The position numbers were made by a program, and so were the translations under genes. Below the pieces are notes generated by a model that did no database searches, had not been told where the DNA came from, and saw only the letters and a program-made list of their open reading frames with translations. This document shows positions 33,048 through 43,240 of a stretch of 64,000 nt of DNA, piece by piece; position 1 is the first letter of the stretch; every line of letters begins with the position of its first letter. Where the stretch lies: assembly GCF_042453785.1 (NCBI RefSeq), contig NC_091676.1:627501-691500 (forward strand), read 5' to 3'. The DNA is from Malus domestica (lineage: Eukaryota > Streptophyta > Magnoliopsida > Rosales > Rosaceae).

Positions 33048-35242
33048 GTAAAGCCCCTCTACTCTCCAAGCCCGAGGTAGGAGACATTCTCATTATCTAC
33101 CTATCGGTATCAGCTTCAGCCGTAAGTTCCGTTCTCATTCGAAAGGATGGGAATATTGAGCGACCTGTCTACTACGCTAGCAAAGCCTTACAAGATGCGG
33201 AGACACGGTACTCTAACATTGAGAAATTGGCCCTGGCATTGGTCATGTCTGCTCGAAAACTCCGCCCTTACTTCCAAGCGCACTTTATCATCGTGCTTAC
33301 CAATTATCCTCTTCGACAGATACTCCAAAGTCCTGACACTTCAGGGCGAATGATCAAATGGGCAATAGCGTTGGGTGAGTTTGACATCTCCTACCAACCA
33401 AAGCCAGCTGAGAAGGGCCAAGCAGTAGCAGATTTTATCGCCGACTTCACATATCCTGTTGACATTGCTTCTACACCTGAAGCAGTAGCTTCATTACCAT
33501 CGGAAGCTCAGAAAGTAGAATCAACGACCTCAGCATGGAGTCTGTATGTTGATGGCTCATCCAACCAACAGGGCTGTGGAGCGGGACTAGTCTTGACTAC
33601 GCCCGACAAAGTAGCAATGGAGTATGCTCTTCGTTTCAAATTCAAGGCATCAAACAATGAGGCCGAGTATGAAGCCCTTCTAGCAGGATTACGTTTGGCC
33701 AAACACCTCGGGGTTAAACAAATTGATATTTTCAGTGACTTCCAATTAGTGGTCAACCAGGTTACCAACAACTTTGATGCTAAGGACAGCTCCATGGCAG
33801 CATATCTTGCGCAAACACAACTTTTGCTCAAGCACTTCCACTACCAGATCACCCAAGTTCCTCGAGCGGCAAACAGTCATGCAGACGCCCTGGCTCGCCT
33901 CGCCTCAGCTGTGGAAGACAAGATTGGCAGAAAAATTCATGTCGAACTGTTGGCAACACCAAGCACCATGGCCGCAGAAGTATGCAACTTACAGCAGGGG
34001 GATAGTTGGATCACCCCGATCTATAATTTCCTTGCTCATGGCACCCTCCCAAATGATAAAGTCCAGGCTAAGCAAATTCGATACAAGTCTACTCGCTACC
34101 TGATCATCAATGATCAACTCTATAAGCGAGGTTTTAGCCTGCCATACTTAAGGTGTCTTACGCCTGCCGAGGCGGAAATCGTCCTTAGGGAAATACATGA
34201 GGGAGTCTGTGGAGATCATGCTGGATCTCGGTCCCTAGCACACAAGACTTTTCGCCAAGGATATTACTGGCCAACACTCCACCAGGATGCCATCAAAGTA
34301 TCCCGCTCATGTGACAAATGTCAACGATATGCGGCTATTCCTCATTCCCCTCCAGAGCCTCTTACTCCTATGATCAGCCCTTGGCCCTACGCCCAGTGGG
34401 GACTTGATTTGATTGGCCCAATGCCGGCAGGGAAGGGCAAAGTCTGTTACGCAGTCGTTGCAGTGGACTACTTCACAAAGTGGGCCGAAGTAGAACCCTT
34501 GGCAACCATTACTGAGGCAAAGATAGAAGACTTCGTGTGGAAGAACATCCTTTGTAGATTCGGCATTCCCAATGCGATAGTCACTGACAATGGGCGATAT
34601 TTTCACAACAAGAAGTTCAGGTTGTTCTGCTCTAAGTTCAACATCAACTTATGCTTTGCCTCTCCAGCTCATCCCCAGTCTAATGGACAAGTTAAGGCCA
34701 TCAACAAAATAATCAAGCGCACTTTGAAAACCAGCTTGGACAAAGCTAAAGGCTGTTGGCCAGAATTTGTACCCCAAGTTCTTTGGTCATATCGCACTTC
34801 ATATCGGACTTCAACAGGAGAAACTCCATTCTCACTTGCCTTTGGCACAGAGGCGGTTGTCCCTGTTGAGCTCGAGCAAGCAACATTCCGAGTCCAGAAC
34901 TACATTCAAAGTGAAAATGACAAACAACTCACCCTCAACTTGGATTTAGTCGAGGAACACAGAAACCAAGCTCACTTGAGGAATGTCGCCTACAAGCAGC
35001 GCATCTCCAACTATTATGACTCTAGGGTCAAGCTTCGTTCTTTCAAAATAGGAGACTGGGTCTTAAAGAAAAGATTACTCTGCGACAGAGTCCCGAGTGA
35101 AGGCACACTTAGTCCAAACTGGGATGGACCGTATGAAGTCATTGGCATCAGTCGCCCTGGCTCTTACACACTTAGAAGCTCCGATGGCAAGACCCTTGGC
35201 CATCCATGGAACGCTGATCACTTGAAGTACTACTACAAATAG
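32951..35242 (+). CDS. RNase H x2 and integrase of the inner element
   Basis: The frame overlaps the RT frame by 97 bases and continues the family alignment from FFKALKG at about 32961. It has the RT-linked RNase H (RPVYYASKALQDAE...), then a second, archaeal-type RNase H at about residues 197-330 (LYVDGSSN, NEAEYEAL, SDFQLVVNQV, HADALARLAS), and integrase from about 417. Integrase has an HHCC finger (HEGVCGDHAG...CDKC), first Asp at residue 486 (GLDLIGP) and second Asp at 546 (VTDNG). At D-X35 the residue is lysine 582 (NGQVKA) where the family has glutamate (NGQVEA). The frame carries no other stop until TAG after residue 763. It needs frameshifting from the upstream frame to be made. Confidence 0.9.
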   Translation: MCSFFKALKGSRKYITWTDECAEAFKNLKEYMSKAPLLSKPEVGDILIIYLSVSASAVSSVLIRKDGNIERPVYYASKALQDAETRYSNIEKLALALVMSARKLRPYFQAHFIIVLTNYPLRQILQSPDTSGRMIKWAIALGEFDISYQPKPAEKGQAVADFIADFTYPVDIASTPEAVASLPSEAQKVESTTSAWSLYVDGSSNQQGCGAGLVLTTPDKVAMEYALRFKFKASNNEAEYEALLAGLRLAKHLGVKQIDIFSDFQLVVNQVTNNFDAKDSSMAAYLAQTQLLLKHFHYQITQVPRAANSHADALARLASAVEDKIGRKIHVELLATPSTMAAEVCNLQQGDSWITPIYNFLAHGTLPNDKVQAKQIRYKSTRYLIINDQLYKRGFSLPYLRCLTPAEAEIVLREIHEGVCGDHAGSRSLAHKTFRQGYYWPTLHQDAIKVSRSCDKCQRYAAIPHSPPEPLTPMISPWPYAQWGLDLIGPMPAGKGKVCYAVVAVDYFTKWAEVEPLATITEAKIEDFVWKNILCRFGIPNAIVTDNGRYFHNKKFRLFCSKFNINLCFASPAHPQSNGQVKAINKIIKRTLKTSLDKAKGCWPEFVPQVLWSYRTSYRTSTGETPFSLAFGTEAVVPVELEQATFRVQNYIQSENDKQLTLNLDLVEEHRNQAHLRNVAYKQRISNYYDSRVKLRSFKIGDWVLKKRLLCDRVPSEGTLSPNWDGPYEVIGISRPGSYTLRSSDGKTLGHPWNADHLKYYYK

Positions 35243-35365
35243 ACTCACGATGTACAAGTGTTGAGCTATAGCCGTTCGGCATCCTATGTAATGAAGGCCA
35301 TTTGGCAATGAATTCAATAAAGAGTCACTACAAAACAAGCAAATGAAGACCGTGTCAAGCGCCAA

Positions 35366-35390
35366 AAAAAAAAAAAAAAAAAAAAAAAAA
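35366..35390 (+). repeat. Poly(A) run
   Basis: About 25 consecutive A between the pol stop and the satellite-like arrays. Confidence 0.9.
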
Positions 35391-35945
35391 CAACTTCATC
35401 CAAAAAGCTTCACCCGAAAAGCTTCACCTCCAAAGCTTCACCCACAAAGCTTCACCTAAAAAGCTTCACCCAAAAAGCTTCACCATCAAAGCTTCACCTA
35501 AAAAAGCTTCACCCAAACAGCTTCACCCGAAAAGCTTCACCTAAAAAGCTTCACCCAAAAAGCTTCACCCGAAAAGCTTCACCTAAAAAGCTTCACCCAC
35601 AAAGCTTCACCTAAAAAGCTTCACCCAACAAGCTTCACCCGAAAAGCTTCACCTCCAAAGCTTCACCAACAAAGCTTCACCTAAAAACCTTCACCCAAAA
35701 AGCTTCACCATCAAAGCTTCACCTAAAAAGCTTCACCCAAAAAGCTTCACCCAAACAGCTTCACCCGAAAAGCTTCACCTAAAAAGCTTCACCCAAAAAG
35801 CTTCACCCGAAAAGCTTCACCTAAAAAGCTTCACCCACAAAGCTTCACCTAAAAAGCTTCACCCAACAAGCTTCACCCGAAAAGCTTCACCTCCAAAGCT
35901 TCACCCACAAAGCTTCAACACCAAAGCTTCACCTACAAAGCTTCA
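35391..35945. repeat. 14-bp AAGCTTCACC array
   Basis: About 38 units of AGCTTCACCNNAAA with a 14-base period and variants at three positions. The variants themselves repeat in order with a longer period near 230 bases (copies from about 35465 and 35693), so a block of units was duplicated as a whole. Each unit carries AAGCTT. Confidence 0.92.
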
Positions 35946-36520
35946 ACACAAAACCTTGCTCCAAATAAACAAATTTTGTTCACAAAACCCAAGATGCCCT
36001 TGAACTTGTACAAAAACACTTGGGTAAACATAAACATTTTTTGTTTTACACCCACAAGGGCCCAAAATTTTCCTTCTTATTTATTCACTTATATATGTTC
36101 CCAAACATATTATAATAGATCCAACAACAAGCCAAAGTCCCAAATTTCATAATGGACAAAAGTACAAGCAATTCATCAATAATGAAGGTGCTACAAAAAT
36201 TGGAATCTGCCCCAAAATAGAAATTCAACCCAAGAGACTTTTTCTCTCTCTCCCTCTTCCGCCTCCTTTCATCTATCAAATTTCTGCAACCTCTGCTCTT
36301 CTCCAATGGAGCTGAATTTTGGACACCCTATAGTTCTTGAGCATATGAACAACTTTCAAGAAGGAACCATTTCTGTTTGAGCGACGGAAATTAAAGTGTT
36401 GAAGCTCCAAACATGATAGTCGGCTTCTTGCAGATTTCGAAGCTGTTGTGATGTTTCGAAGATCTGGAAATATTTAACCGTTAGTTCATCCTGAATTTTT
36501 GATATGTTATGAAAGAGTCG
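35946..36520. other. Inner element 3' spacer
   Basis: No gene is seen. The short minus-strand frame here is low-complexity. Confidence 0.4.
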
Positions 36521-36521
36521 A

Positions 36522-37245
36522 TGAGGAACAACTTCAATGAAGAAAGCATACCGATCTGAACAAGATAAAATGGAGTTTCGAAGCTCACAACAAATCTGAC
36601 GGGTTGACAGACAAATAATAACCAGTCATTCATCATACCTGAATTTCTTGAGTTATACAGCTCCGAGGGATCTCAAATTTGGATATGTTGTAGTTAACAA
36701 GCTGAGGAACAACTTCAATGAAGAAAGCATACCGATCTGAACAAGAGCAAATGGAGTTTCGAAGCTCACAACAAATCTGACGGGTTGACAGAAAAATAAT
36801 AACCAGTCATTCATCATACCTGAGTTTCTTGAGTTATACAGCTCCGAGGGATCTCAAATTTGGATATGTTGTAGTTCACAAGCTGAGGAACAACTTCAAT
36901 GAAGAAAGCATACCGATCTGAACAAGAGAAAATGGAGTTTCGAAGCTCACAACAAATCTGACGGGTTGACAGAAAAATAATAACCAGTCATTCATCATAC
37001 CTGAGTTTCTTGAGTTATACAGCTCCGAGGGATCTCAAATTTGGATATGTTGTAGTTCACAAGCTGAGGAACAACTTCAATGAAGAAAGCATGCTGATCT
37101 GAGCAAGAGAAAATAGAGTTTCAAAGCTCACAACAAATCTGACGGGTTGACAGACAAATGATAAACAGTCACTCATCATACCTGGATTTCTGGAGTTGTA
37201 CTGCTCCGATGGCTCTCCAATTTGGATATGTTGTAGTTAAGGAAT
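36522..37245. repeat. 181-bp tandem repeat, four copies
   Basis: GAGGAACAACTTCAATGAAG recurs at about 36522, 36703, 36884 and 37065. The middle copies are almost identical; the fourth has drifted. No coding frame runs through them. Confidence 0.9.
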
Positions 37246-37359
37246 TAACGAACAACTTTCATGAAGACAACTTTGTGATTCGACCTACAGATGATGGTGT
37301 TATGTTGAAAAACAATTCCGGTTGTTAGGGGAAATGAAAAACAATTCCACCAAAGAAAC

Positions 37360-37455
37360 ATCATTATGATGTTTCATCATTATGGTGTTTTCATCATTAT
37401 GATGCTTTCATCATTGTGATGCTTCCATCATTGTGATGCTTCCATTATGATGTTA
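37360..37455. repeat. About 20-bp ATCATTATGATG repeats
   Basis: Five or six imperfect copies of CATCATTATGATGCTTT. Each is partly palindromic. Confidence 0.8.
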
Positions 37456-37961
37456 ATGCACCAACGGTTACACCTTCTGCAATTCCACTTATTCGGGCCT
37501 AGCAACCTTCATAAACAAAATCTATGAAGAAAAAGTCCGGGGCTACCACTTAGAAAACAAAAGAATGAAGTTTTGGTACTTACGACATGGACTATTAGCA
37601 AGACACCTCATTCGTCAACTTCCTCGACTAGAGACTTGGGGGACTCCCACCATATGCTACTACGCCTTGGTACTCAAAAGTTCGTGACTACTCAGTGACT
37701 TGGATTTTTCAAGTCTCCAACCGAGAAGTTTTCCTCACTCGGGAAATTAAGGGAACACTACCTCAAACTACATGCTTCACTCACAAAGCTTCAACAATAC
37801 AGGTTTCAACAAAAGCAAAAATTCAAAGAACTTTATGAAGAAGGCTTTGGTGTATTTAACACAATATGTTGAAATGAAGCAAAGCTTATTTATTAATATT
37901 TTCGATAAGCCACAAATATGTACATATACATGAGTCAAAATAAACAAACAAAAGGGAGCCT

Positions 37962-38642
37962 TCACAAAGGTTGCTTAGGGGAAGTCTCAGCAGTCGGTAG
38001 AGCCCCAGAAAGAGAAAGCACCGGAGGGTGGTTATCCGGAGCCTCAGTACTTGACAAAACCCCAGAAGGAGGAGGCATTGGAGGTTCATCATTTGAAGCT
38101 TCATTACCAGGTACAGCCCCAGAGGACGAAGGCAATAAATGCCTTTGGAACAAACCCACAAACCGCTGATGATCAAGTAAAACCTTACCATCAGATTCCT
38201 TCATCTGGTCAAGCTTCCTCTTCATGTTTGTAGCATAGTCATGGGCGAGCCGGTGCAACTGCTTATTCTCATGCTTGAGCCCTCTAATCTCCTGTTTGAG
38301 ACTCATCACTTCAGCAGCCAATGATTCAACTTGGCGGGTTCTAGCAAATAGGCGTTGGGCCATATTAGACACAGAACCTGCACACTGAACACTAAGAGCC
38401 AGAGAGTCCTTAACAGCCAACTCATCAGACCGTTTGGAAAGTAGTCTGTTATCTTTGGGAGTGAGAAGGTTCCTGGCCACCACTGCAGCGGTCATATCAT
38501 TCTTCATCACAGAATCCCCAACGGTAAGAGGACCAGTAGGGGATATGAAGGATGGGCGCCATATGTTGTCTGGAGAAGGCGTGGCTGTCTCTTCTCCAAG
38601 GTTCAAGTCAAAACGACGGTCGGAGGGTCCAGACATTTTCAA
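37962..38642 (-). CDS. Antisense accessory ORF of the inner element
   Basis: A 226-residue frame on the strand opposite gag-pol, in the pol-to-3'-LTR spacer. It begins MKMSGPSDRRFDLNLGEE. About residues 100-160 form a predicted coiled coil (VESLAAEVMSLKQEIRGLKH...), followed by KRKLDQMKESD, and the tail (about 175-226) is Pro/Ser-rich. I recognise no catalytic domain. Antisense ORFs in this position are known from some Tat-lineage elements such as Grande. The frame survives intact although gag-pol does not. It could instead be a host-derived fragment. Function unknown. Confidence 0.7.
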   Translation of the reverse strand: MKMSGPSDRRFDLNLGEETATPSPDNIWRPSFISPTGPLTVGDSVMKNDMTAAVVARNLLTPKDNRLLSKRSDELAVKDSLALSVQCAGSVSNMAQRLFARTRQVESLAAEVMSLKQEIRGLKHENKQLHRLAHDYATNMKRKLDQMKESDGKVLLDHQRFVGLFQRHLLPSSSGAVPGNEASNDEPPMPPPSGVLSSTEAPDNHPPVLSLSGALPTAETSPKQPL

Positions 38643-38776
38643 ATGTGTTGAAGAAGGAAGAAGTCAGACAAATCAAGATCTTAGAAGTGCAAGAAATGAG
38701 CTTCTACTGGTAGAGATTCAAGTGTGCTGTGGAACTTAATGTCAGCCTCTATAAAAATCTGCACTCGACGGAGCTT

Positions 38777-38930
38777 CAGAAATCGAAGAGGCATTTGCTT
38801 TCTCAAAAGCTGGGCTGCTCAGAGACCACGAGGGCCGATCTCAGAAATCGAAGAGGCGTTTGCTTTCTCAAAAGCTGGGCTGCTCAGAGACCACGAGGGC
38901 CGATCTCAGAAATCGAAGAAGCACCTGCTT
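38777..38930. repeat. 65-bp tandem repeat
   Basis: CAGAAATCGAAGAGGC starts copies at 38777, 38842 and 38907 (the third partial). Copies one and two differ at one or two bases. Confidence 0.9.
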
Positions 38931-38999
38931 TTTCAGCCTCGTCAGCACCTGTCACATGCACAATCAGCTTTGCGGAAATTACGGGCACTCTGTCGAAGA

Positions 39000-40812
39000 T
39001 TTCTGGTGAAGTAGAAAGCACGTGAATCTTACTGTTCAATCACCGCTCTCCATATGCACCATCAACTCCTCGGGTACCACATATAACTTTGTCAAAGATC
39101 TCTGACAAAGTTTAGGCACGAGAATTTCGAAGTTCCAGCTACCCTACTATTACCCATAAGGGTAAAGGAACAGCACCACTGCTTGACAACTGGAAAGTCC
39201 CTATGTGTGTCGACCTCCGTGTTTTGTGGCAAGACAGGTTGGCAAGAACGACCAACCTTTATTCACATTCGAGAAAAGACTCCCAACATAATTACTTTCT
39301 CAAAAACCGGAGTAGCACCGCTTTCCGAATCTCGAGAGTCAGATCTTCGACGGGATTGCTTGTTCGAAAACCGAAGAGGCACAACTCTCAGAACTTCGAG
39401 AGCCAGATTTCCTTAGATAAAGCTTGTCTGTAATCTCCACACGTAATATCAGCTTTCCAGATACCACATACCACTTTTTCAAAGTGCTCTGACAAAATTA
39501 AAACACGTGAAGCTGGCAGCTCCCACTACATTGCTGTGACCAAGAAGGGTAAAGGAATAGCATTACTACTTGTTATTGGGAAATCCCTATATACATTGAC
39601 CTCCCTCCTCAACGGACAGGCAAACCTGCAAAAATGCTCAACCCTTTCTCGCATTCGAAAAGGCACCCTCAACATAATCTCTCGAAATACTCAGCTTTAT
39701 TTCCCCCCGATAATACCTCAGCAAATAAGCCACACCAAGAACAAGAGTATCTCATATCATCAGGGTCGAAAGCAAGAGTATCCCATATCATGCTTTCTCC
39801 CTGTCTTTGTCTTTGTCCTTGTCCACACCTGCAGGACAAGGAGAAAGAGAGCAGTCAGTCGGAACCTGAAATCAAACCTCCAATTTGGAACTGACTGCCT
39901 GGAGCCTTTGCCTGGTTGCTTACTTAGCATTGCTCTCGAGTACTCATCCTCAACTGCTGTCAAGGTCACGAATTCCACCGGCAAATACCTCATGACAGTT
40001 GATCAGATATTGGCTCTTTACACTGAAGCTGCCAAGCGTGGATGAGTCACTATGAAGGAATGTTCTGAAGGACCATTTAAATGCAAAGGTTGCACACCAC
40101 TTCTGCCATGCAAAAGATTGAAGCAGAAGGTTCAACGGTGAGCTGAAACAGATCACTACAGCACGACACCTTTCCATACCACATTCATTATTCCGTCAAC
40201 AGCAAAAGTATCCCATATCATCAAGGTCGAACGTACTCTAGATTTGATGGACTTGTTTTGACCCTCAAATTTTTGAGTCGGCCTTATACTCTGAAGGGCA
40301 CCAGAAACCCCTCCAACACAGTTCAAGAATAAGCCTGTGGAAAGTTACTTCTTCAAAAGCAAAAGTATCTCATATCATCTCTTATCCATTTGCTTCTCCT
40401 TATCCTGGCAGTTGAATGAGAGACAAGGAGAAGGAGAACAATCAACCGGAAGCCGAAGTCAAACCTCTGATCCTGGGTTGCTTACTTGGAAGTTTGACTG
40501 CTTACCTTGTCTGTCACCTCTTTCGGCAGATCTCCTAGCTCGGCGACTTGGGGGACTCCTACTATAGGGTTTGTATCACACTTGACTAAGCCCGAAACTA
40601 CAACTAAGCTTCAAGTGAAATTGATACATTACCTTGTGCGTCAACATCAGCTAAGTACACTATTCCCGGATGGAGGAAAGGTACTTCCAGAGAAGGGCAG
40701 ATGAAGATCAGACCACACTTCGGTACTTAGAAGTTTCGTGATTACTCAAGGGATTGGATCTTGCAAGTCCCCAACCGAGGAGTTTCCCTCACTCGGGAAC
40801 TTAGGGGAGCAC
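39000..40812. other. Inner element 3' spacer, distal part
   Basis: Degenerate repeats of AGAGCC/CTCTCAGAACTTCGAGA type and scattered open frames without recognisable domains. The purine tract TTAGGGGAGCAC just before 40813 is the likely polypurine tract. Confidence 0.5.
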
Positions 40813-41324
40813 TGTTTGTACCATACTTGACCAATCCCGAAACTACCGAGCATCGGCCAACGCTATACTGTCAAGGACCCAGAAGAGTTCCCCTCCGACC
40901 AGGAGGCCAATCACTACTCGACACGTGTCAAGATTAGAAGCCAATCAGAGCGCAGCACGTGTCGACATCAAGAACCAATCACAACATGACACATGTCAAT
41001 GTGACAAAGCTACAAGTTTTTCTATAAATAGGGGTCATTCCCCCACAATATTGCCGAATGCCATTTGTGTTAAATCATTCACAAGAACTCACTAAATTGA
41101 GAGCTTGATCCTTTGTACTTGTGTAAGCCCTTCACTACTAATAAGAACTCCTCTACTCCGTGGACGTAGCCAATCTGGGTGAACCACGTACATCCTGTGT
41201 TTGCTTCTCTGTCTCTATTCATGCCCGTACTTATCCTCACTAGTGACCGAAGCAACCAAGCGAAGGTCACAAAACCTGACACTTTCTGTTGTACCAAAGT
41301 CTTCGCTGATTTTGTGCATCAACA
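40813..41324 (+). repeat. 3' LTR of the inner element
   Basis: 512 bp; I find no difference from the 5' LTR when read side by side. It is followed by the target copy CAACA. Confidence 0.95.
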
Positions 41325-41354
41325 CAACATAAACATTCACGAGCATCACTCATG

Positions 41355-41525
41355 TCAATCAGCTTCAAAAAGCTTTATTTACAGAGCTCTAGCTTCAAAA
41401 GCTTTATTTACAAAAGTTCCAGCTTCAAAAGCTTTATTTACAAAAGTTCCAGCTTCGAAAGCTTCATTTACAGAGCTCTAGCTTCAAAGCTTCACTTGCA
41501 AAGCTTCACCTACAAAGCTTCAGTG
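41355..41525. repeat. AGCTTCAAAAGCTTTATTTACA array
   Basis: About five copies of a roughly 31-base unit (AGCTTCAAAAGCTTTATTTA plus CAAAAGTTCC or CAGAGCTCT) belonging to the outer element. The motif resembles the AAGCTTCACC array of the inner element. Confidence 0.85.
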
Positions 41526-41620
41526 CAGGGTATACAAATACCGTCTCCGAACAACCGCCACTTCGGCCCATACATGGATTCAATGTAAAGTCTCCAGCCA
41601 ACAGACTCTATTGACCGAAG

Positions 41621-42472
41621 ATTTGGGGGACTACACTATACACCATATATTGGGCCTCAACTGGGCCTCATGAAAAATACTTGGGGGACTTAGCCCATTA
41701 TTTATGTATTAAGGAGCGAACCCTTATTCTATAAAAGGGACTCTCTCACTTTCATTAGAGAGCACTCATGAAAATACTTGGGAGACTTAGCTCATTATCT
41801 ATGTACTGAAGAGCGAGCCCTTATTCTATAAAAGGGACTCCCTCACTTTCATTAGAGAGCACTCATGAAAAATACTTGAGGGACTTAGCCCATCACTTAT
41901 GTATTGGGGAGCGAGCCCTTATTTTATAAAAGGGACTCCCTCACTTTCATTAGAGAGCACTCATGAAAAATACTTGAGGGACTTAGCCCATCACTTATAT
42001 ATTGGGGAGCGAGCCCTTATTTTATAAAAGGGATTCCCTCACCTTCGTTAGAGAGCACCGCCACCAACTGAGCAACCGCTTCGCCACGAGCATCACTCCT
42101 AACCCATCATTCATGTATTGAGGAGCGATCCCTTATTTTATAAAAGGGACTCCCTTACCACCATTAGAGAGCATTAACTCTAGCCCGTATTTATGTATTG
42201 AGGAACGATCCCTTATTTTATAAAAGGGACTCCCTCACCTTCATTAGAGAGCAACACCGCCAGCTGAGCAACCGTCTCGCCGCAAGCAGCACTCCTAACC
42301 CATCATTTATGTATTGAGAAGCGAGCCCTTATTCTATAAAAGGGACTCCCTCACTATCATTAGAGAGCATCAACGTCTACTGAGCAACCGCCTCGCCGCG
42401 AGCATCAACTCTAGCCCATATTTATGTATTGATGAGCAAGCCCTTATTCTATAAAAGGGACTCCCTCACCTT
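41621..42472 (+). repeat. Array of U3/TATA-like units of the outer element
   Basis: A purine tract and LTR-like start (GGGGGACTACACTATACACC) at 41624 lead into eight copies of a unit with CCCTTATTYTATAAAAGGGA. Their TATAAAA cores start at 41730, 41827, 41925, 42023, 42139, 42219, 42335 and 42450. Each unit has ACTTAGCCCAT, TATGTATTGAGGAGCGA, the TATA box and CTCCCTCACTTTCATTAGAGAGCA, aligning with the U3 to early R part of the element's own LTR. Some units carry an extra GAGCAACCGC...CGCGAGCA block. Confidence 0.85.
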
Positions 42473-42688
42473 CAACGCCACAAGCCGAGCCAACCAAGGC
42501 AACATAAGCCACGAGCTGAGCATCCTCGCAGCATGTGCTACTTCTAGTTGAGCATCATTTCAGATTGAGCACCACCTCACATCGAACATCAGTTCAAGAT
42601 AACATCTAGTTACTTCGGCCCACACATGGACTAAATTTCAAGTCTCTAGCCAAAAGACTTTCTTGACTAAAGACTTTGGGGACTACTG

Positions 42689-43047
42689 TTTATACCATAT
42701 TTAGGGCCTCGTATTTAGATCTCGTACAAATACTCGATGGACTTAAATGTAATTACGTGATAAAGGAATGGGCAAATATGTAATAAGTGAGGAGTCCTTA
42801 TTATATAAAATGACCCCTCACCCTCATAATTATGAGAGACCATTTCAGAGGCCAATTCCTAGGCCCTTTCACCCCCTCTTAAAGCTCTCACTCTCAGAGC
42901 TTTCTCTCCCTCAAATAAATACATAATCAGTGTGGACGTAGCCCAAACCTTGGGGTGAACCACGATACATCTTGTGTTATTTATATTTATTGCAGATTCA
43001 CAGTCGAGTTTACGTTGTTCCATGACCTCCGGTTTTGTGCATCAACA
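42689..43047 (+). repeat. 3' LTR of the outer element
   Basis: 359 bp, about 93% like the 5' LTR by eye. Its TATA region has drifted (TTATATAAAATGAC). Confidence 0.92.
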
Positions 43048-43052
43048 GCTGC

Positions 43053-43205
43053 TTCAACTATTCAACACTGAGTTTCTCTAAGTCGACCATAACTGATACG
43101 TACACATTACAAATGAGAGTTTCGAATCCTAAATTTCTAGTTGTTCTACTCCCACCCATTATCCTACTCATCCTCACCACCATTATTAGGCTAAACCTAA
43201 TTATT

Positions 43206-43240
<35 letters not shown>

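Larger units (their letters stand above)
28617..41324 (+). mobile_element. Young Ty3/gypsy element, Tat-like, nested
   Basis: A 12,708-bp element with 512-bp LTRs that look identical along their length, flanked by CAACA (28612-28616 and 41325-41329). It has a primer-binding region TTTGGCGCCGTCTGTGGG, gag-pol in two overlapping frames, two RNase H domains (a Tat-lineage hallmark), then a 5.5-kb 3' spacer with tandem arrays and an antisense ORF. Identical LTRs indicate a very recent insertion, yet gag-pol is broken and the integrase lacks its catalytic glutamate, so mobilisation in trans or damage after insertion must be assumed. Confidence 0.95.
26159..43047 (+). mobile_element. Old LTR element with captured gene, split by a younger insertion
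   Basis: A 16.9-kb span bounded by LTRs of 361 and 359 bp (TGTTTATACC...CATCAACA) and a perfect 5-bp target duplication GCTGC (26154-26158, 43048-43052). The primer-binding region TTTGGCACCGTCCGTGGG follows the 5' LTR, and a GGGGAC tract precedes the 3' LTR. By eye the LTRs differ at about two dozen positions, so it is far older than its guest. Without the guest (28617-41324 plus one target copy) about 4.2 kb remains. That remnant has no gag or pol but holds a receptor-kinase fragment, short tandem repeats and a promoter-like array. It is therefore non-autonomous. Confidence 0.92.
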
